DNA from: Candidatus Altimarinota bacterium
GTDB taxonomy: Bacteria > Patescibacteriota > Gracilibacteria > BD1-5 > UBA6164
Reading direction: 5' to 3'
DNA length: 43,715 nt
NCBI GenBank assembly: GCA_028692735.1
Contig: JAQUWS010000007.1
Coordinates: 1 to 43,715, forward strand
Position numbers and translations under genes: made by a program. Below the pieces are notes generated by a model. That model was given only the letters and a program-made list of their open reading frames with translations, searched no databases and was not told where the DNA came from. The first letter of the stretch is position 1, and each line of letters begins with the position of its first letter. Below, in pieces: positions 35,721 to 43,715 of this stretch.

Positions 35721-38700
35721 ATGTCAAACAATCCAATAATCGAAGTTGAAATAAAATGAAATCTAAACAATTTTAAACAAATTGGTAATGAAGCTAAGGT
35801 ATTCGCTCGTGATACTAAGAAAGAAATTGACAAAACATTATTAATGAATCTAGAACTTAATGTTGCTAATTTTCAATTAAAACTTGAAGAAAGTCGCAAA
35901 TTATTAAGACAAGCAAAAAAAGAATGAGATCAAGAATGAATCATAAAATTGCAAGTTGATACTAATGCTCTTCAAAGATGATTGACTGAATGAAAAAGAC
36001 AATTAAATAATTTCGTAAATACATGAGAAACATGAATTTCTAGACTTCAAGCAAAATTTAATTGAATATGAGATAAAATCACAGCACTTTGATGACCATT
36101 TTGATCAATTTGAAATAATATAAAATGATTATGATCAACTGCTGAAAATGTTTTCTGATGAATGAAAAATCAAATTTCACAATTATGATCAGTTATAGTT
36201 TGAGCATTTGCGGTTAATTCTATAGTAAATTTTTTCTGAGATGCTACTAAAGCAGCTTTTGAATTTCAAAAATCATTAATTCAAATTAAAACAGTTTTGT
36301 CTGGTACAAATGATGAATTTGCTACTTTATGAGATACAATAAAAAAAATATCAACTGAAACGTGATTATCAGCTATAAAACTAGCTGATGCTGCGTTTTA
36401 TGTAGCTTCTGCTTGAGTTCAACTTAAAGATCTACCACAAGTGTTAGACACTATTGCAAAAGCTTCTGTTGCTACATGAAGTGATGCAACTGTTATATTT
36501 AACTGATTAAGTTCTGTTGCTTCTATATATTGAGTTGAATTATCAAACTTAACTCAAATTTCTGATGCTTTTTTCAAGGCAAATGCAGAATGAAAACTAA
36601 CAATTGAATGATTAAGTGCTGCAATATGAACTGTTGCACCTATAGCAAAAACTGCTTGAGTTTCACTTAATGAACTTTTATCTTGATTTGCTACATTAGT
36701 TTGAGTTACTTGAAATGCTGATGAAGTAGCAACACAATTAAAATGAGCAATTCAAGCAATAGTTGCACCGGGAGCAGAAGCTGCAGATACAGCAAAAAAA
36801 TATTGAATTGAATTATGACAAACAGCAATTAAAAGTAAATGATTTGCATGAGTTTTAAAAGATATATATGACAAGACATGATGAAATCTTGCAATAATAA
36901 AAGATATAATACCAGAAGTCAGAGCACTTACTGCGGTTACTCAATTATGATGAGAATGAAATAAATTATATAGTGATAATCTTGATTGATTAAAAAATTC
37001 TTTATGAGAAACTTCAAAAGCTTTTGATATTTATTCTAATAGTGAAGTATGAACATTAGAAAAATCAAAACAAGAATGGGAAAATTGGAAAATATCAATT
37101 TGAAATAAATTTGTTTCATTTGCAGCTACTTTAATTAAATTTTGAAAATTTTTCACAAATTGGTGAGATTTATTATGAAGAGTTATTTGAGAGGTTGCAT
37201 TATTTTTATGAACTTGATTCACTTTTTTATGAGAATTAATAGGTAATTTTATATGATTTTTTGTTGTAAATTGGACTAATTTATGAAAAAATATTGCAAA
37301 AATTACAGAAAATTTAATTTTCAATATGTGACAAGCTTTTAATTGATTAAAATGATTAATAGCTAGAGCTTTATCTAAAGCATTAAAACCTGTTACTGAA
37401 TTTTTGAATTGAGCATTAGATAAATATAATGAATTTGCAAAATCTGTATGACAGGAATGACTTGTTATAAAAACTAAAATAGCATTTTGAAAAATATCTT
37501 GAGCAAGTGATGTAAAAGCAAAATTTAAAGATATTATGGAATGAACTCAAAAAATAAATACTGATTTCAGTTTTTGAATTACTAGTAAAATGATTAAAGC
37601 AACAATTAATTGATTATCTGATATTAAAAACAGATTTTGAGAATTAACATGACAAGTCAAAGAATTAAATGTAGCAACTAAACAACAAAATGAAATAACT
37701 TGAGATACATTAAAAACAAATGCTAAACAAATTGTAACGCTTGATTCTTTAAATCAAAAACTATCTGATCTAAAAGCAAAATTATGAACAACAGAAGTTT
37801 GAACAAAAGCTTTTACAGATTTACAAAAGCAAATAAAATATACAGAAAAATTAATAGATAGTTTTGATCCAGAAAAAAAATCAAAAGCATGAAAATCAGC
37901 TGAAACTGCAGCAAAACAAGAAGCTAAAAAACAACTTGATATAAAACAAAAATTATTAGAAGATGAAGCAAAACTAAATATTAAAATAGTTAATGATTCA
38001 ACTCTTAATGAAGAGCAAAAAGCTATTGCTATATTAGCAATTAATAAAAAGCTTTCTCAAGATATTCTTTTATTAAAATGAGAGGATTTACAAGTATCTA
38101 AAAATAATGCAGAAGAAATTATTAAAATTGCAAAAGAACAAGAAGATGCAAGAAAAAAATCTGTAACTTCATTTTATGATGAAATTGATAAAAAAATAAA
38201 AACTAGTGAATGAAATATTCAAGATTATCAAAAAGAAGTAAATAAAGTAAATGAAGAATTTAAAAAACTTAGAGATGATGCAACAAAAAATATTAGAAGT
38301 ATAAATGAAGAACTTGCTACATTATGAACTGATACACAAGTTAAAATTGCAGAAAGAGAATTACAGGCACTACAAGAACAAAAAGATGTACAACAACAAA
38401 TTAATGATCTAAAAGCTAAATGAATAAATATTTCAATGGCTCAATCAATATGATTAGATTCATTAAAACAAATACAAAATGCTTGATGAACAGAAATTTG
38501 ATGAAGTCCAATTGAAGACATGATAAAAATTGTTGAATTATTAAAACAACAAAAAGCATTACAAGATGAAATAACTCTTGCTAAAGAAAAAACAACAGAA
38601 GAAATATTTAATGAAGTTAAAAGGGTTAGTGAATTATCTGATACTCAAAAAATTATTGAAGATCAACAAAAAAGTACAGCAATTTTAGAAGAACGTAAGA

Positions 38701-39107
38701 AAATAAATCAGGCAATATTAGATTGAGAAACAATTAATCTTTCAGAAATAAAAGACTTAAAAAATAGAGATATGGCTGAAGAATTAATTGCAAGACAAAC
38801 TCAAGTAACTCAAGATTTAGCAATTGCTCAAGCTTGATTAACTGCTGAAAAAGATGCATTAATTAAACTTGTAAAAGATAAAAGAAAAATAGAATTAGAT
38901 TACTCAACATTTTTTAAATGAGAAATAGATAATAGAATTGCAGATATTAAAAGATTGGCAACAGAGTTAAAAGCTGCAAATGCTGATATTGCGACACTAC
39001 AATCATGACAGGTAGTAAATAATACAAGTAACACTACAAATATTGGTTGAGTCACAAATAATACTGATGTAGATTTAGAAAGTTTTTTTAGAAAATTAAA
39101 CCCATAG
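35721..39107 (+). CDS. Tail tape measure protein (TP901-like)
   Basis: 1128 residues, one frame with many UGA Gly codons. N-terminal coiled coils, then a TP901-type core near residues 230-390 (NGLSSVASIYGVELSNLTQI, SDAFFKANAEGKLTIEGLSA, IAKTAGVSLNELLSGFATL, IKDIIPEVRALTAVTQLGG), hydrophobic helices around 480-530 (WGDLLGRVIGEVALFLGTGF), and a long C-terminal coiled coil (KEQEDARKKSVTSFYDEIDK and on). It sets tail length and may help DNA entry. Confidence 0.9.
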
Positions 39108-39111
39108 TACA

Positions 39112-39960
39112 ATGATAATAAAAAATGTTACATATAAATGAAATTCTTTTGATAGTATTCATAATATTGTTTTTAGAGATAATAATAAATGAGTTAATTT
39201 AAGAACTGATATAATAAATAAACAAAATTTTCACTGATCAAGAAGTACAAACACACTTGCAGAAGGTCGTTTGTTTACTTTTACTGGACTTATTTATTGA
39301 GCAACATATCAAGAAAGACAAATTTGAATTGATTTTTTAAATTGAATTATAAAACCAGAATGATTGCCAACTGAAACTAATAGATGATTTTATCAATTAA
39401 CTTGGGAAGACTGGAATTGAAATAAATTTAAAACACAAGCAAAAGTATTTTCAATGTGTGATTTTAAACATATTCCAAATGAGCCTATAATTGAATTTAC
39501 ATTTGAATTATATAGTGAACAAGCATGGTATTATTGATTTGAAGATTTAATTTATACTTGAGTTGATACATGAAACATTGTTTGAATTCAATTAGAAACA
39601 ATATTTGAGTTTAGTTTATCACAAATATCAAATACTATACAAATAACTAATAGTTGAGATTTTGTTGCACCATGTAGCATTAGATTACAATGAACTTTAG
39701 AAAATCCAGTTATTTATAATAATACTACACAAACAGCATATAGATTAGACTGAGTTACAACTACAGATCTAATAATTGACAATCGTTGAGAAATTTTAAT
39801 AGTCACTGACAAATGACTTAATATAAGTCGTTACAGATGAAGTTGAAGCTCTTCTATATTCTTAAACCCATGAATTAATGAAATATTTATTTTTGGTGAT
39901 AATGTAGATCCTAGTATTACTGTTACTATTGAATATAATCATACCTATATTGGTTCTTAA
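39112..39960 (+). CDS. Distal tail protein (Dit-like)
   Basis: 282 residues. The N-terminal half (NKGVNLRTDIINKQNFHGSR, EGRLFTFTGLIYGATYQERQ) and the beta-rich C-terminal part (FVAPCSIRLQGTLENPVIYN, DNRGEILIVTDKGLNISRYR, FLNPGINEIFIFGD) fit the Dit fold at the tail tip: ring domain plus galectin-like domain. Its place after the tape measure agrees. It starts 5 bases after the tape-measure stop. Confidence 0.78.
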
Positions 39961-39972
39961 CTAACAAAAAAA

Positions 39973-41007
39973 ATGGAATTAGTTTTAAAAGTATATAATG
40001 CTTGAGTTATAAGTACTCAAATACAAAATATTTCAGAAGCAACTATTAATTATGATATTAATAATTTTGCTAGTTGCTCTTTGAAAATACCTGTTATTGA
40101 TTGATTAACAAAGTATTCTAAAATAGAAGTGTGTGAAGTAACAACAATAGATACTATTATTTTTACATGATATATTTATGATTTAATTGTGTCTATTGAT
40201 AGCATAGAAATACTTTGAAGATGAATTAAAGAGTTAATGAATAAAAAGCTTATATTATCAGATAAAAGTTATACAAATCAATTAATGACTACTATTATTA
40301 ATGATATTTTAAATGACTGGAATACTGCATATTCAGAAACTTGGACTTTCTTAACAAATGACACAACTTTAATTACAAAAGATTACAAATTAGGAGATAA
40401 TATATTTGATATATTAGAAGAACTTTCGTGATTAGTTTGAATGGTTTGGGATGTAATAGATGAAGAAATTATTGTTGCTAATTTATTATGAGAAGACAAA
40501 ACAACATGACTCAATTATTTAGCTTTAATTTATAATTGAATGGATCCATACGAATCAAATATAACAAAACCTGTTTCTAAAAGTTATTCTACAATAAGCA
40601 ATGTTATAATTTGAATGGATTCAACATGAAAAACAACACTTTCTGATCCTACTAGTATTACAAGTTTTTCGGCATTATGAGAAAGTAAAAGTTTTAGAGA
40701 ATGAGATAGATCAACACAAACTCAACAATATTTAGATAGCAAAAAATATGAACAAAGAATGTTTGAATTTGATGTAGAAGAATCTTGATTATGAATAAAT
40801 GCTTGAGATAAATTAAAATTAATTATTGAGAATGCTAATAGTTATTTAGATTTTGAATGAGAAGTTTTTGTTAATACAAAACAGATATTATTCAAAAATA
40901 GAACAAAAATTGAATCAGTTTGAGTATGAGATATTTATGTTTATGTTGATAATATTTTAAATAAAATTAGACAAATAGATAAAAATATTAAACTTTTAAA
41001 TCTTTAA
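39973..41007 (+). CDS. Tail hub / baseplate protein (Tal or gp37-like)
   Basis: 344 residues. ASCSLKIPVIDGLTKYSKIE, IFTGYIYDLIVSIDSIEILG, RGIKELMNKKLILSDKSYTN, LGDNIFDILEELSGLVGMVW and VGDIYVYVDNILNKIRQIDK. This is the hub pattern (an OB-like first domain, then a LysM-like or gp27/gp44 half) common for tail-associated proteins such as the ReqiPepy6 gp37 type. It is next to Dit as in most siphophages. No lytic domain is seen. Confidence 0.72.
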
Positions 41008-41016
41008 TAAAAAAAT

Positions 41017-42087
41017 ATGGCTATAATTTGTAAATTAATAAATGCAACTACTTGATGAGTTTTAAATAAAGATTCTGATATACAAGCATTAGCTACAACA
41101 ATTTTGAATGAGTGAGTTATTGATGATGCTACAACTTGAAATTTAAAAGTAACTGCTTGACAAGTTGCAAGTGGTAGATGTTTTATAGAAGTGACTCGTA
41201 CAAATACAAGTCCAGAAGAGACATTTTTATTGTATGTTTGGAATCAACAAAATGAAGCGGTTACTATATGAAGTAATAAAAAAATATTTATTCAAATTCC
41301 TCAAGATAATATTAATGATAATACTCTTAATACTTCACCAATATGATCTTGAATTGCTGAAATAGTTGTTGATGTTGCTTTTCCTTCTTGAAATTATATT
41401 CCTTTAGCTGAAATTGATTGAGGTTGAGCTATAACTGACTTAAGACCATTTGCAACACTTAAATGATCATTAGTTGATGGAATTTCTTCTTCACAAATAA
41501 CTGGTTGAAATTGGAAAATTCCTTATACAAATTGAAGTTGAGAAACTATTGAATTAGCATTGTGAGCAGTTTGAGAAGTATTACAAAGTAATTGAGAAAC
41601 TTCTGCCCCTACTTTTGAAAATGTTTCTACTATATGATGAATAACTTGAGAAATAAAAATATGGACTACATGAACACCCCCAACTAATTGGCTAATATGT
41701 AATTGAGCTTCATTACTAAGAGCTTGAACATACGCCAGTTTATTTGCTATAATTGGAACTACTTATGGTAGTGTTGATTGAACACATTTTAATCTTCCAA
41801 ACTTAAAAGGTAAAGTTGTAGTTGGTTATGATAGTACTCAAACTGAATTTGATGCATTATGAGAAACTTGATGAGCTAAAACTGTAACACTTGATGCAAC
41901 AATGATACCTTCACATACACATACTTTTCCTTTGTTATGATGAACTTGATGAGCTTGAAACAATGTATATTGATGATGAGCTTGATGAGGAGTAGCTTGA
42001 ACTTGAACTCCAGAATCTATTTGATGATGATTAGCTCATAATAATTTACAACCTTATATTGTTTTAAATTATATAATTAAAATTTAA
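41017..42087 (+). CDS. Tail collar-domain protein (Phage_Collar)
   Basis: 356 residues. A fibre-like N-terminal part and a clear Phage_Collar/MdpB-type domain (PF07484) at about 215-270: GEIKIWTTGTPPTNWLICNG, YASLFAIIGTTYGSVDGTHF, NLPNLKGKVVVGYDSTQTEF, then PSHTHTFPLLGG and a Gly-rich stretch before NNLQPYIVLNYIIKI. It would form receptor-binding tail fibres. The Gly-rich part has up to three UGA in a row, strong support for UGA = Gly. Confidence 0.9.
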
Positions 42088-42104
42088 TATTTAACTTATT
42101 TTAT

Positions 42105-42329
42105 ATGTCTTACCAAACATTAGTAGATGATACTACAACTCCATGAACAACATATATTTGTAAAGCAGATTTATGAAGAGCAACAACAGAAGCACAATGG
42201 CAAATAGTTGCTATTGATTCTGATTGAAATAAAAAATATCCTAGTGATTCTAATGACTTCCCTAGTGATAAATTTGAATTTATTGCTGATGATCGTGCAT
42301 CTTTAGTCTATTCTTATACATGAATTTAA
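42105..42329 (+). CDS. Small virion-associated protein
   Basis: 74 residues: MSYQTLVDDTTTPGTTYICK, ATTEAQWQIVAIDSDGNKKY, SDKFEFIADDRASLVYSYTG. Compact, Ala/Thr/Asp-rich, typical of short phage proteins between fibre genes (possible trimerisation or base-plate piece). Function not known. Confidence 0.55.
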
Positions 42330-42346
42330 TTTTATAAAAACATATT

Positions 42347-43715
42347 ATGACAAATAAATTAATAATAAAAAAATATGAAGATGAAGATGTTTTGATAGTA
42401 GAGGATAATTTCTGAGGTTGATGAGATATGCTAAAATCAACTTATGATCCAACAGCTAAAAATCAAGATATTTTTGCTTATTCTGCAAATCCTGCTAATG
42501 TAACTCAAACTTCTTCATATAGATTTGTTTCAGATACAGAAAAATGAGTTTGGAACTGAAAACAAGCAGCTTTATGATTTACTCCAGAAGATGCTTTAAA
42601 TAAATCTAATGATGTAATTACGGATTGATCTTCAACAACAAAATATTCTACAGTAAAATCAATGAAAGATTATGTAGATTCAATGGTTGCGGGGCTTTTA
42701 GATTATAGAGGTGCTTATAATGCATCTGTAAATACTTTTCCTGCTACTGGTTGATCTTGAACTGCATGAGCAATTATGAAATGAGACTTATTTATTATTT
42801 CAGTTGCTTGAACTCTTTGATGAATAGCAATTCAAATTTGAGATTATCTTATAGCAAACATTGATAATCCAGGACAAACTTTGTCAAAGTGGGATATGCT
42901 TAATACAAATGTAGCATATGTTCCAGCCGACGACACAGCAGTAGTACATAATACTTGAGATGAAACTGTTGCTTGAATAAAAACTTTTACAAGTAATACA
43001 ATTTTGTTATCTGCTTTAATATGATCAGATGCTAATTTTACAGATTTTCCTTGAGCAAAATTAGTTGTTGCACATTCTAATACTTGACATACATATACTT
43101 GAAATTTATGATTAAGTTGAGAAGCAGTTGCTTCTGTTTCTGATACTTGAACTTGAATATGATGAGTTGCTTGTACTAATTGAGCTAACCAATGAAGATG
43201 AGTTGCTTGAGTTGGTAAAGTTTCAAATTCAGCAGATACTTGAGCCTCAATAGGTTGATATTTTAGAGCTTTAGATACCCATTCTGGTTGAATAAATGTT
43301 TGAGTAAGTTGTCAAGCTTCTTGAGGTTCTGCAAATTATGCACTTTCTCTAGCAGGTTGAAACATATCAAGCTTAACTAATTCTCTAAGTTGGTTACTAT
43401 ATGACAATCAGGCATCTCCATTAACTTTTTCTTCTACTGGAAAAGCTGATATATTAACACTTGTCACAACAGATTGAGCTGAATGAGTTACAATGAGTTG
43501 AACTCTATGAGTAACTTGAACTATAACTACGGGTTGAATAATAGAACTATGACACGCTTCTGATACAACTATATCAAGAGTTAGTGCTTGATTAGTTGCA
43601 ATAGAATGAGTTAATATAATGACCGTATGAAGCGCTGATACTGTAACAGGATTAAAAACTCTTGGAACTACAGGGGCAATTAAATTAGGGTCTGCTGTAA
43701 CTGACAAGTGCGAAA
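42347..43715 (+). CDS. Tail fibre protein (runs off the right edge)
   Basis: At least 456 codons, open to the last base; with the circular join it ends at 45-47 (471 residues). Segments ALGFTPEDALNKSNDVITDG, STTKYSTVKSMKDYVDSMVA, AYVPADDTAVVHNTGDETVA and the C-terminal IIELGHASDTTISRVSAGLV-AIEG are familiar from phage tail fibres and metagenomic fibre repeats. Its many Gly- and Ala-rich repeats are coded largely with UGA. Confidence 0.82.

Noticed and set aside
1-43715. UGA as tryptophan (Mycoplasma-type code 4)
   Set aside because: UGA falls at invariant Gly of Walker A, dUTPase, FkbM and collar motifs, and UGG is used separately at Trp-like positions.

Overview
The window looks like a complete, circularly closed genome (about 43.7 kb) of a siphovirus-like tailed phage whose host reads UGA as glycine. 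With UGA as a stop the window is only scraps. With UGA read as Gly and only TAA/TAG as stops, it resolves into about 70 tightly packed genes. The key evidence is that UGA sits at the invariant glycines of Walker A motifs (AGTGVGKT, GNGGTGKT, GVGGSGKG), of the dUTPase C-terminal motif RGEGGFGST and of the UDP-sugar dehydrogenase Rossmann fold, while Trp keeps UGG. This is genetic code 25, so the host is probably a member of Gracilibacteria or Absconditabacteria (SR1) in the candidate phyla radiation (CPR). No tRNA gene was seen, so UGA decoding would rest on the host tRNA-Gly.

Layout. (1) 1-3,668, + strand: end of a tail fibre gene that continues from the right edge of the window, a virion/tail protein, a small structured-RNA candidate, and a lysis module with a small two-helix membrane protein, two membrane-anchored proteins and an N-acetylmuramoyl-L-alanine amidase. 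(2) 3,782-18,013, - strand: early/replication block in six promoter-led units with near-identical promoters (TTTACA, 16-bp A-rich spacer, TATAAT). It encodes a Pif1/RecD-like helicase, a primase-helicase, an SF2 helicase, a PD-(D/E)XK nuclease, a full dTMP-making set (dUTPase, dCMP deaminase, ThyA, DHFR, dATP/dGTP diphosphohydrolase), an ssDNA-binding protein, a Gp157 protein and many tiny proteins. No DNA polymerase is present, so the host enzyme is probably borrowed. (3) 18,014-18,787: divergent control region with 48-bp inverted repeats made of GGTAATAA iterons around an AT-rich core, then an array of twenty GTTAAC-like half-sites on a strict 9-bp pitch. (4) 18,788-20,547, + strand: a ribbon-helix-helix (RHH) regulator directly after that array, an unknown gene, the terminase small subunit and a coiled-coil protein. 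(5) 20,601-26,321: a cargo cassette between the two terminase genes (superinfection-immunity-like membrane protein, four glycosyltransferase-like proteins, two methyltransferases, a membrane-anchored glutaredoxin, a UDP-sugar dehydrogenase-like enzyme). (6) 26,314-43,715: terminase large subunit, portal, prohead protease with a long acidic tail, major capsid protein, connectors, tail tube, chaperone, tape measure, distal tail, tail hub, collar protein and tail fibre.

The most interesting points are: the RHH gene with its operator array, where two half-sites lie inside the promoter spacer; the iteron palindrome that looks like a replication origin; an interlocked pair of perfect inverted repeats in the primase leader; the surface-glycan cassette between the terminase subunits; and a concentration of broken reading frames (in-frame TAA/TAG, one-base shifts, a truncated ATPase) in small accessory genes while all core genes are intact. 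All translations were made by eye; no database search was run.
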